A stretch of 5,359 bases of DNA from an uncultured Pseudomonadota bacterium (GTDB lineage: Bacteria > Pseudomonadota > Gammaproteobacteria > Burkholderiales > Rhodocyclaceae): contig CAJAHZ010000441.1 of NCBI GenBank assembly GCA_903939665.1, positions 1 through 5,359 on the forward strand. Reading direction: 5' to 3'. Below are positions 1 to 5,359 of this stretch, in pieces. The stretch's first letter is position 1; every line of letters begins with the position of its first letter. The position numbers were made by a program, and so were the translations under genes. Under the pieces are notes generated by a model that ran no database searches, had not been told where the DNA came from, and was given only the letters and a program-made list of their open reading frames with translations.

Positions 1-182
1 GCTTGCTTGCCCTTCGGGCCTTGCGTCACGTCGAAGGAGACCTTCTCGCCCTCTTTGAGGGTCTTGAATCCGGGCATGGTGATCGCGGAGAAATGTGCGA
101 AAAGATCTTCGCTACCATCATCCGGCGTAATAAAACCGAAACCCTTGGCGTCGTTGAACCACTTAACTGTACCAGTTGCCAT
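1..182 (-). CDS. cspA: Cold-shock protein, CspA family (partial, C-terminus beyond left edge)
   Basis: Small single-domain (OB-fold) nucleic-acid-binding protein. Members of this family bind single-stranded RNA and DNA and act as RNA chaperones that melt mRNA structure in the cytoplasm, often but not always at low temperature. Reading the minus strand from the ATG at 182-180 gives 60 codons before the edge, beginning MATGTVKWFNDAKGFGFITP. RNP1 (KGFGFI, residues 13-18) and RNP2 (DLFAHF, residues 26-31) are both intact, along with the early K7-W8-F9. Family members are about 67-70 residues long, so only some 7-10 residues should be missing. The start is supported by an AAAGGAAG Shine-Dalgarno at 197-190. 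It is transcribed away from clpS. The csp paralogue cannot be told from this fragment, so the symbol is family-level. Confidence 0.95.
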   Translation of the reverse strand, partial: MATGTVKWFNDAKGFGFITPDDGSEDLFAHFSAITMPGFKTLKEGEKVSFDVTQGPKGKQ

Positions 183-309
183 ATTGCGACTTCCTTTAAA
201 AAAAACTAAATCCGGGCGGTGCCCGACTTGCATGTTTCTGAATTCAACGACGGCCTAACAGAGATTTCGACAAGCGAAAAATACCGCAAACCTGCTTGAA
301 CCAAAACAT
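183..309 (-). promoter_or_regulatory. Long 5' leader of csp with hairpin, T-tract and Shine-Dalgarno
   Basis: If the promoter at 345-316 is used, csp mRNA would carry a leader of about 127 nt. Long leaders are known for cspA-type genes, where they control mRNA stability and translation by temperature. Read on the minus strand, the distal part holds a GC-only 5-bp hairpin with a 3-nt loop (225-213), a 7-nt spacer, eight T (205-198) and then AAAGGAAG (197-190), seven bases before the ATG. I see no clear match to the E. coli cold box. That the leader is regulatory is inference. Confidence 0.45.
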
Positions 310-338
310 TGAGCCTTTGTACGCTACTTCATTAGGAT
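309..338 (+). promoter_or_regulatory. Weak candidate promoter toward clpS, overlapping the csp promoter
   Basis: TTGAGC (309-314) and TAGGAT (333-338) are separated by 18 bases on the plus strand, each matching 4 of 6 consensus bases. Use of this promoter would give clpS a leader of about 120 nt. It overlaps the minus-strand csp candidate almost completely, so the two would compete for RNA polymerase if both are real. Weak evidence. Confidence 0.2.
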
Positions 339-345
339 GCGTCAA
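316..345 (-). promoter_or_regulatory. Candidate sigma70 promoter for csp
   Basis: On the minus strand TTGACG (345-340; 5 of 6 to the -35 consensus) is followed after 18 bases by TACAAA (321-316; 4 of 6 to the -10 consensus). Transcription would start near 309. It is the best minus-strand promoter match I found in the gap and is placed to give a long csp leader. It was found by eye; the start has not been mapped. Confidence 0.45.
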
Positions 346-431
346 GCATTTTCACGAAACTCCGTGCACCACATTTCAGTTTGTGTCGCAAGTGAGCGGA
401 AAACTGCATCAAAAACAATAGCGGGACAGTA

Positions 432-459
432 TTGCGCATTCGGAAAGAGTGGTTAGAAT
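432..459 (+). promoter_or_regulatory. Candidate clpS promoter placing transcription start at the ATG
   Basis: TAGAAT (454-459; 5 of 6 to TATAAT) lies 16 bases after a poor -35, TTGCGC (432-437; 3 of 6). If T459 is position -7, position +1 is A466, the first base of the clpS start codon, giving a leaderless or near-leaderless mRNA. This fits the lack of a proper Shine-Dalgarno before clpS: the nearest purine run, GGAAAGAG at 442-449, is too far from the ATG. The -35 is weak, so this is only a candidate. Confidence 0.3.
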
Positions 460-465
460 TCAGCT

Positions 466-774
466 ATGGCTAAACAGCATCAAGAAGGTTCATTACTCGA
501 GGCCAAGCGAGAAAAACTCGCGCCGCCGCCGTTGTACAAGGTGCTTTTGTTGAACGACGATTTCACTCCGATGGAGTTCGTCGTTGTTGTTCTGCAAAAA
601 TTTTTTTCCATGGATCGAGAACAAGCGATGCGAATCATGTTCAAAGTTCATACGGAAGGTCGAGGCATCTGTGGCGTTTATCCACGCGATGTCGCGGCCA
701 CGAAGGTTGAACAGGTGTCAGCTTTCGCACGGGACAACCAGCACCCGCTGGCGTGCGTGATGGAGGAAAACTGA
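466..774 (+). CDS. clpS: ATP-dependent Clp protease adaptor ClpS
   Basis: ClpS is the adaptor (N-recognin) of the bacterial N-degron pathway. It binds proteins with Leu, Phe, Tyr or Trp at the N-terminus and hands them to ClpA for degradation by ClpAP; it also alters ClpA's choice of other substrates. The protein has 102 residues (E. coli about 106). A flexible, poorly conserved N-terminal tail (1-22) leads into the core at LYKVLLLNDDFTPMEF. The pocket residues are present: N30, D31 and D32 (E. coli N34-D35-D36), M36 (the M40 gatekeeper) and H62 (H66). The motif VHTEGRGICGVYPRDVAATK (61-80) is typical. The frame has a stop at 454-456 and no earlier start codon, so ATG 466 is the furthest possible start. 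Its TGA ends directly before the clpA ATG, so the two genes are cotranscribed. The Shine-Dalgarno is weak or absent. Confidence 0.97.
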   Translation: MAKQHQEGSLLEAKREKLAPPPLYKVLLLNDDFTPMEFVVVVLQKFFSMDREQAMRIMFKVHTEGRGICGVYPRDVAATKVEQVSAFARDNQHPLACVMEEN

Positions 775-777
775 ATG
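762..777 (+). promoter_or_regulatory. Strong clpA ribosome binding site inside the clpS 3' end
   Basis: GGAGG (762-766) sits eight bases before the clpA ATG (775-777) and lies within the last codons of clpS. The clpS stop (772-774) touches the clpA start, so ribosomes finishing clpS could restart on clpA. The strong site contrasts with the poor one before clpS, which would allow clpA to be translated independently and well. Confidence 0.8.
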
Positions 778-3033
778 ATTGCGCAGGAACTGGAAGTCAG
801 CTTGCACATGGCCTTTGTTGAGGCTCGGCAGAAGCGCCATGAGTTCATCACGGTTGAGCACTTGTTGCTTTCGCTGCTTGACAACCCCTCGGCAGCGGAT
901 GCTTTGCGCGCCTGCGGCGCAAACATCGAGCAGTTGCGCAAAGACCTTGCCAAATTTATCGGCGAACACACGCCAACAGTGGCAGGCGAAACCGACATTG
1001 ACACACAGCCGACCCTCGGTTTCCAGCGCGTAATCCAGCGTGCGATCCTGCACGTTCAATCGTCAGGTAAAAAAGAGGTTAACGGCGCCAACGTACTGGT
1101 CGCCATCTTCGGCGAGAAGGACTCACACGCCGTTTACTACCTACAGAAACAGGGTGTAACCCGGCTTGACGTCGTCAATTTCATTTCGCACGGCATCAGC
1201 AAGGTGCCACAGGCCCCCGCGCGGACCGAGCAAGAGGCTGAAACCGAGGGTGAGCAGCAAAGCGCAGCGGGCCCGCTTGAAGCCTATACCATCAACCTCA
1301 ACGCACTAGCACTGCTCGGCAAGATCGACCCCCTGATCGGTCGTGACAAAGAACTTGAGCGGGTCATCCAGACGCTGTGCAGGCGGCGCAAAAACAACCC
1401 GTTGCTGGTCGGCGAAGCCGGCGTCGGCAAGACGGCGATCGCGGAAGGCCTGGCGCGCCGCATTACCGAGGGCGATATCCCCGACATTCTTGCCAAAGCC
1501 AACGTCTACGCCCTCGACATGGGCGCCCTGCTGGCCGGCACCAAGTATCGCGGCGACTTTGAGCAACGTCTCAAAGGCGTTCTCAAGCAATTGACCGAAA
1601 ACCCGGAAGCGATTCTTTTCATCGACGAAATCCACACGCTGATTGGCGCCGGATCTGCTTCGGGCGGTACGCTGGACGCTTCCAACCTGCTCAAGCCAGC
1701 GCTCTCGTCAGGGCAGTTGAAGTGCATCGGGGCGACCACCTACAACGAATACCGTGGGATTTTCGAGAAGGATCACGCACTGTCGCGCCGCTTCCAGAAA
1801 ATTGACGTGAATGAGCCGTCGATTGCCGAAACGATCGAGATTCTCAAGGGGCTGAAAACACGTTTCGAGTCGCACCACGGCATCAAGTATTCGGCGGCGG
1901 CTTTGACTTCGGCCGTCGAGTTGTCAGTACGCTTCATCAGCGATCGTCACCTGCCCGACAAGGCGATCGATGTAATCGATGAGGCCGGCGCGGCACAACG
2001 CATTCTGCCCAAGTCGAAACAGAAAAAACTGATTGGCAAACAGGACATCGAAGAGATCGTTGCCAAGATCGCGCGCATCCCGTCGACGCACGTGTCGTCG
2101 GATGACCGCAGTTCTCTGAAAAACCTTGATCGCGACCTGAAAGCCGTCGTCTTTGGCCAGGAAGCGGCCATTGATGCGCTCACCAAGGCAATCAAAATGG
2201 CGCGTTCAGGCCTCGGCAACCCGACCAAACCGATCGGCAGCTTCCTTTTTTCCGGCCCGACCGGCGTTGGCAAGACCGAAGTCGCCAAGCAACTCGCTTA
2301 CTGCCTGGGCAACGAATTGCTGCGCTTCGACATGTCCGAATACATGGAGCGTCACGCCGTGTCTCGGCTGATTGGCGCGCCACCGGGCTATGTCGGTTTC
2401 GACCAAGGAGGGCAGCTGACCGAGGCGGTCACCAAGAAGCCTTACTGCGTACTCCTGCTCGACGAGATCGAGAAGGCGCATCCCGACGTCTACAACATCC
2501 TGCTGCAGGTCATGGATCATGGCACGCTGACCGACAACAACGGACGCAAGGCGGACTTCCGCAACGTGGTGATCATCATGACCACCAATGCCGGACAAGA
2601 GGCCATCCAGAAGTCCAGCATGGGCTTTACCAGTTCAAAGCAGCAGGGCGACGAAATGGTCGAAATCAAGCGTCTGTTTACCCCGGAGTTCCGCAACCGG
2701 CTCGACGCGACGATCTCGTTCAAGGCGCTTGACCATGAAGTTATACTGCGCGTCGTTGAAAAATTCCTGATGCAGTTGGAAGAACAGTTGCACGAGAAGA
2801 AAGTGGAAGCCGTATTCACGGATGCGCTGAAGGAACATCTCGCCTTGAACGGATTCGACCCGCTGATGGGCGCACGTCCGATGGCGCGCCTGATTCAGGA
2901 CAAAATCCGCTCGGCGCTGGCCGACGAGTTGCTGTTCGGACGCCTGTCCAGCGGCGGCCACGTGACAGTCGACCTGGGCGAGGACGACAAGGTGAAGCTG
3001 GTTTTTGAAGAAGAAACTGAGGCCGTCGTTTGA
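775..3033 (+). CDS. clpA: ATP-dependent Clp protease ATP-binding subunit ClpA
   Basis: ClpA is a hexameric AAA+ unfoldase that threads proteins into the ClpP peptidase in the cytoplasm. At 752 residues it is close to E. coli ClpA (758) and looks complete. The N-domain (about 1-145) keeps E23 and E28, acidic residues used to dock ClpS. A charged, Glu-rich linker (about 146-168) follows. D1: Walker A GEAGVGKT (213-220), pore loop KYRG (257-260), Walker B FIDE (282-285), arginines R338-R339. D2: Walker A GPTGVGKT (494-501), pore loop GYVG (538-541), Walker B LLLDE (560-564), arginine finger R642, sensor-2 GAR with R701. There is no ClpB-type coiled-coil middle domain between D1 and D2, which excludes ClpB and ClpC. 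MGF at 616-618 matches the position of the IGL/IGF loop that docks ClpP. It is the second gene of the clpSA operon and is closed by a terminator. No clpP is in the window. Confidence 0.98.
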   Translation: MIAQELEVSLHMAFVEARQKRHEFITVEHLLLSLLDNPSAADALRACGANIEQLRKDLAKFIGEHTPTVAGETDIDTQPTLGFQRVIQRAILHVQSSGKKEVNGANVLVAIFGEKDSHAVYYLQKQGVTRLDVVNFISHGISKVPQAPARTEQEAETEGEQQSAAGPLEAYTINLNALALLGKIDPLIGRDKELERVIQTLCRRRKNNPLLVGEAGVGKTAIAEGLARRITEGDIPDILAKANVYALDMGALLAGTKYRGDFEQRLKGVLKQLTENPEAILFIDEIHTLIGAGSASGGTLDASNLLKPALSSGQLKCIGATTYNEYRGIFEKDHALSRRFQKIDVNEPSIAETIEILKGLKTRFESHHGIKYSAAALTSAVELSVRFISDRHLPDKAIDVIDEAGAAQRILPKSKQKKLIGKQDIEEIVAKIARIPSTHVSSDDRSSLKNLDRDLKAVVFGQEAAIDALTKAIKMARSGLGNPTKPIGSFLFSGPTGVGKTEVAKQLAYCLGNELLRFDMSEYMERHAVSRLIGAPPGYVGFDQGGQLTEAVTKKPYCVLLLDEIEKAHPDVYNILLQVMDHGTLTDNNGRKADFRNVVIIMTTNAGQEAIQKSSMGFTSSKQQGDEMVEIKRLFTPEFRNRLDATISFKALDHEVILRVVEKFLMQLEEQLHEKKVEAVFTDALKEHLALNGFDPLMGARPMARLIQDKIRSALADELLFGRLSSGGHVTVDLGEDDKVKLVFEEETEAVV

Positions 3034-3051
3034 ACTAACTTGCTGGTAATC

Positions 3052-3079
3052 AGGCCATGTCGAAAGACATGGCCTTTTT
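3052..3079 (+). terminator. Rho-independent terminator of the clpSA operon
   Basis: A perfect 9-bp inverted repeat, GGCCATGTC (3053-3061) and GACATGGCC (3066-3074), encloses a GAAA (GNRA-type) tetraloop. It is followed by TTTTT (3075-3079) and then GTTG. A3052 can also pair with T3075. It lies 19 bases after the clpA stop, which is the expected place. It separates clpSA from the downstream rraA-like gene, so that gene probably has its own promoter or depends on read-through. Confidence 0.92.
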
Positions 3080-3107
3080 GTTGATCCCGGAAAAGCACAT
3101 CATTATT

Positions 3108-3119
3108 GGAGCACGCATG
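3108..3119 (+). promoter_or_regulatory. Ribosome binding site fixing the rraA-like start
   Basis: GGAG (3108-3111) lies five bases before the ATG at 3117-3119. This decides the start: the in-frame ATG at 3057 lies inside the terminator stem and has no Shine-Dalgarno. I see no convincing promoter in 3080-3107. TTGATC at 3081-3086 resembles a -35, but there is no well-placed -10. Confidence 0.7.
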
Positions 3120-3611
3120 ATCTTTAAGACCCCCGACCTTCTCGACGACAATGAGGAACTGACCCGCGCCGGCGCCTTGCGCGTCGTTGCCCCGATGTTT
3201 CAGCGCTACGGCGCTCGCACGGCGTTCAGCGGCAAGATCGTCACACTGAAGCTGTTCGAGGACAACTCGCTGGTCCGCGAGGCCGTCGGCGAAGAAGGCA
3301 AAGGCAAAGTGCTAGTTATTGACGGCGGTGGCTCACTGCGTTGCGCGCTGGTCGGCGACCAGTTGGCCATTCTCGCCCACAAAAATGGCTGGGAAGGATT
3401 GATCGTTTACGGCTGCATCCGGGATTCTGGCGACATCAATCAGATCGACATCGGTGTTCGCGCGCTCAACACACATCCTTTGAAGAGCGTCAAGAAGGGT
3501 GCCGGCGACCGCAACATCGACGTCAGTTTCGGCGGCGTTACGTTCAAGCCCGGCGAGTGGCTTTACGCTGACGAGGATGGGATAATTATTTCACCGACAG
3601 CGCTGGCTTGA
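3117..3611 (+). CDS. rraA: RraA-family protein (RNase E regulator-like / HMG aldolase-like)
   Basis: The protein has 164 residues (E. coli RraA 161), starting MIFKTPDLLDDNEE. RraA-fold proteins are small trimeric enzymes or regulators. E. coli RraA binds and inhibits RNase E, while close relatives are metal-dependent 4-hydroxy-4-methyl-2-oxoglutarate (HMG) aldolases and oxaloacetate decarboxylases. Visible family motifs are VLVIDGGGSLRCALVGDQLA (65-84), GWEGLIVYGCIRD (91-103) and FGGVTFKPGEWLYADEDGII (138-157). D81 and R102-D103 form the D-X20-R-D pattern linked to aldolase/decarboxylase activity. From memory, E. coli RraA lacks both aspartates (VRQ instead of IRD). Databases commonly name such genes rraA, but chemistry on a 2-oxo acid is at least as likely as RNase E control. 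The gene stands alone between the clpA terminator and a convergent chemoreceptor gene. Family certain; function uncertain. Confidence 0.88.
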   Translation: MIFKTPDLLDDNEELTRAGALRVVAPMFQRYGARTAFSGKIVTLKLFEDNSLVREAVGEEGKGKVLVIDGGGSLRCALVGDQLAILAHKNGWEGLIVYGCIRDSGDINQIDIGVRALNTHPLKSVKKGAGDRNIDVSFGGVTFKPGEWLYADEDGIIISPTALA

Positions 3612-3619
3612 AGCACCAT

Positions 3620-3642
3620 GGCGGCGCGCCAAAAGCGCCACC
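3620..3642 (-). terminator. GC-rich hairpin between convergent genes, possible weak terminator
   Basis: Just after the chemoreceptor stop, the minus strand reads GGTGGCGC (3642-3635), a 7-base loop and GCGCCGCC (3627-3620). This gives an 8-bp stem with one G-U wobble. On the plus strand the same position is a C-A mismatch, so the hairpin favours the minus-strand transcript. No T-tract follows in either direction, so it is not a canonical intrinsic terminator; it may stabilise the mRNA 3' end instead. Confidence 0.35.
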
Positions 3643-3645
3643 GGA

Positions 3646-5359
3646 TTAGCCCTCAAGCAAAACAGCCGTCTGGCAACCACCCCGAACGTTGCCCCAATGA
3701 ACGCCGCCGACGTAAATCGGCATGGCGATGTCGCACATCAATTCGCCGGTATCGCGAATATAGGTTTGCAGAAGAAGTGCCGCGGTATTTCGTGCGGCTC
3801 TGATCTCGGTCGGCGCCTCGAATTTACGGCGGGTGCGGTTGCCGACCAGATCCTTCTGGGGATCACCGGTTAGTGGCTGCGAGAACTTCAGGTTATGCGC
3901 CGTCAGATAACCGTTGATATCGACAGCCACCGCATAGACGCCACCCTTCATGTTCGCCAACGCAGTTTCCAGAAAACCCTGACATTCCCGGAAATAGTCA
4001 TCGGCGTAGGAAACGAGGAATTTCGGTGGGTTGGTTTTCGGCGAAATCGGCTGGTAATTGCGATCCATGACATTAACGCCGCGCTTGCGCATTTCCTCCA
4101 GCTTATCCTGCAAGTCATCCCGGAACTTGCGGATGACTTCGACGTTGTAGTCGAATGCACCACGACCGATCTTGAAGCTCGAAACCAGTTCCTGCACCGA
4201 CTCGGTTGCCTTGGATAATCCTTCAGCCGATTTCTCGGAATTCGCCATGTTCTGCGACACCTCTGTCGACAGGCCATGAACCAGATGCATATTCTCGTGC
4301 ACCTGCCCATTGGTCGCGGTAAGTTGCTCCATCGCCGTGGCAATCTGGATCAACTGATCGCTGGTCCCTTCAAAATCACCGACCATCTGGCGGAACTGCT
4401 CGGATGACCGTTCGACCACTTCGCGCGTCTGGCGGATATCGACGTTAATCACCTCATTCTCGCTTTGCGTATCCTGCACCAGCGAAATCATGCCGGTAAC
4501 GCTCTGCGTGATCTCCAGCGTCGCCACATTGACGCGCTCGGCCAATTTGCGCACTTCATCGGCGACCACGGCAAATCCACGCCCCATTTCACCTGCCCGC
4601 GCGGCTTCAATGGCGGCATTCAAGGCCAGCAGATTGGTCTGATCGGCGATATCCCGAATCAGCGCGGCCATGGTGCGAATACTGTCGGAACGCTGGCTGA
4701 GATTGGCAACGGTGTCGTTGAAACGCGCCAGTTTTTCGCTGACGGACTGCACCTTAACCACGACTTCGAGCATTTCCTGCAGGGAGTTCTTGGCATTTCC
4801 GAGGTTCAACTCGGTTGAATGGGAAATCCGCTCGGTCGACGTGGAAACTTCATTGATCGCCTGGGTCGCCTCGTTGCTGGCGGTAAATACCGCCTCAGTC
4901 AATTCGCCCTGGCGTGTTGCGCGCGCCGAGGTTTCGCCAACGCTCTTGCGCATGAGTACGGCTTCACGCGCAATGCTGACGCTCATCTTGCGCACCTCGC
5001 CGATAATCTGCCGCATCTTGTCAGCAAACCGGTTATAGCTCAGCGCCAGATCACGAAACTCGTCGTAGGTCGTTGTCGGCAGATCGCGCGAAAAATCGCC
5101 CTCGCCGGTCGCGATCTCATCAAAGATGCGCGCTATGTTCTTTACCGGCCGGACGATCAAATGGCGCAAATAAAGAATCTGGAGAATATTCCATGTCAAA
5201 GCAACAACAGTCAGCGCGAGCATCCAGATCAAACCCTGATCAAAAGCCGTCGAGATTATGCGTATCGCCTCGGCGTTAGCGCCCGAACGACTCAGCGTTT
5301 CAAGAACCGAAGTCTTTTCGTAGATATACACGCAGAGGTAGACGACATCGATGAGAAAC
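3646..5359 (-). CDS. Methyl-accepting chemotaxis protein with C-terminal Cache/PAS-like domain (partial, N-terminus beyond right edge)
   Basis: Inner-membrane chemoreceptor that would signal through CheW and CheA to the flagellar motor or another output. The frame is open to the window edge (FLIDVVYLCVYIYEK precedes and includes the GTG at 5331-5329), so the true start lies outside. Residues below are counted from that GTG. In order: a hydrophobic stretch that may be part of TM1; about 28 residues probably outside the membrane (6-33); TM2 (L34-L55; 5232-5167); HAMP from RHLIVRPVKNI (about 56-113); the long helical signalling region, whose tip has DQTNLLALNAAIEAARAGE and GFAVVADEVRKLAERV (about 220-266; near 4670-4536); then a further domain from about residue 431 to the end (561). 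That last part carries AVAVDINGYLTAHN and LLLQTYIRDTGELMCDIAMP, resembling Cache/PAS-like modules known after MCP domains. It ends CQTAVLLEG, without the NWETF-type CheR tether. It is convergent with the rraA-like gene; no che genes are in view. Ligand unknown. Confidence 0.93.
   Translation of the reverse strand, partial: FLIDVVYLCVYIYEKTSVLETLSRSGANAEAIRIISTAFDQGLIWMLALTVVALTWNILQILYLRHLIVRPVKNIARIFDEIATGEGDFSRDLPTTTYDEFRDLALSYNRFADKMRQIIGEVRKMSVSIAREAVLMRKSVGETSARATRQGELTEAVFTASNEATQAINEVSTSTERISHSTELNLGNAKNSLQEMLEVVVKVQSVSEKLARFNDTVANLSQRSDSIRTMAALIRDIADQTNLLALNAAIEAARAGEMGRGFAVVADEVRKLAERVNVATLEITQSVTGMISLVQDTQSENEVINVDIRQTREVVERSSEQFRQMVGDFEGTSDQLIQIATAMEQLTATNGQVHENMHLVHGLSTEVSQNMANSEKSAEGLSKATESVQELVSSFKIGRGAFDYNVEVIRKFRDDLQDKLEEMRKRGVNVMDRNYQPISPKTNPPKFLVSYADDYFRECQGFLETALANMKGGVYAVAVDINGYLTAHNLKFSQPLTGDPQKDLVGNRTRRKFEAPTEIRAARNTAALLLQTYIRDTGELMCDIAMPIYVGGVHWGNVRGGCQTAVLLEG

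Noticed and set aside
3..258. Plus-strand open frames at the left edge
   Set aside because: They are antisense to the cold-shock protein gene, whose RNP1 and RNP2 motifs and Shine-Dalgarno are clear on the minus strand.
678..1059. Minus-strand open frames across the clpS-clpA junction
   Set aside because: Both real genes on the plus strand are intact and highly conserved. The antisense frames show no recognisable domain or start signal.
775..3033. ClpB or ClpC identity for the large ATPase
   Set aside because: There is no coiled-coil middle domain between the two ATPase modules, the length matches ClpA, it follows clpS directly, and it has the ClpP-docking MGF loop that ClpB lacks.
3057..3116. 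In-frame ATG at 3057 giving a 20-residue N-terminal extension of the RraA-like protein
   Set aside because: It lies inside the perfect terminator stem and has no Shine-Dalgarno. The added residues are not part of the RraA family, while ATG 3117 has GGAG at a good distance and gives the usual family length.
4465..5038. Long plus-strand open frames opposite the chemoreceptor gene
   Set aside because: They are antisense to a strongly conserved MCP coding frame, overlap each other, and translate to low-complexity or non-family-like sequence. They are shadows of a GC-rich gene.
5329..5331. GTG at 5331-5329 as the true start of the chemoreceptor
   Set aside because: The frame stays open to the window edge with a hydrophobic stretch before it. 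Starting here would remove the likely first membrane segment, so the gene is treated as truncated by the window.

Overview
The window looks like chromosomal core sequence from a betaproteobacterium, most likely of the Rhodocyclales/Dechloromonas-Azonexus type. This is an inference from protein resemblance: a cold-shock protein of the betaproteobacterial MATGTVKWFNDAKGFGF type, a clpS-clpA pair, an RraA-family protein and a methyl-accepting chemotaxis protein (MCP) with a sensor-like C-terminus. The DNA is moderately GC-rich in genes and more AT-rich in the 283-bp gap between csp and clpS. I see no mobile element, CRISPR array, tRNA or rRNA.

Layout from left to right: (1) 1-182, minus strand, the first 60 codons of a cold-shock protein gene that runs off the left edge. 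(2) 183-465, a divergent intergenic region holding a good sigma70-like promoter and long leader for csp, and weaker promoter candidates for clpS. (3) 466-774 clpS and 775-3033 clpA, plus strand, adjacent with no gap and surely one operon. They encode the N-degron adaptor and the double-AAA+ unfoldase of the ClpAP protease. (4) 3052-3079, a strong intrinsic terminator closing the clpSA operon. (5) 3117-3611, plus strand, an RraA-like protein with its own Shine-Dalgarno. (6) 3646-5359, minus strand, most of a chemoreceptor gene, convergent with the rraA-like gene and running off the right edge.

The clear functional unit is ClpS-ClpA. ClpS has its N-degron pocket residues, and ClpA has both ATPase modules, both pore loops, the ClpS-docking acidic residues in its N-domain and a ClpP-docking MGF loop, so an intact ClpAPS system is predicted (clpP itself is elsewhere). 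The other genes are separate transcription units and nothing shows that they act with ClpAP.

I do not see a previously undescribed multi-gene system here. The points most worth a second look are the aldolase/decarboxylase-type D-X20-R-D motif in the RraA-like protein, the sensor-like domain placed after the signalling hairpin in the chemoreceptor, a promoter-like element that would make clpS mRNA leaderless, and a hairpin plus T-tract in the csp leader directly before its ribosome binding site.
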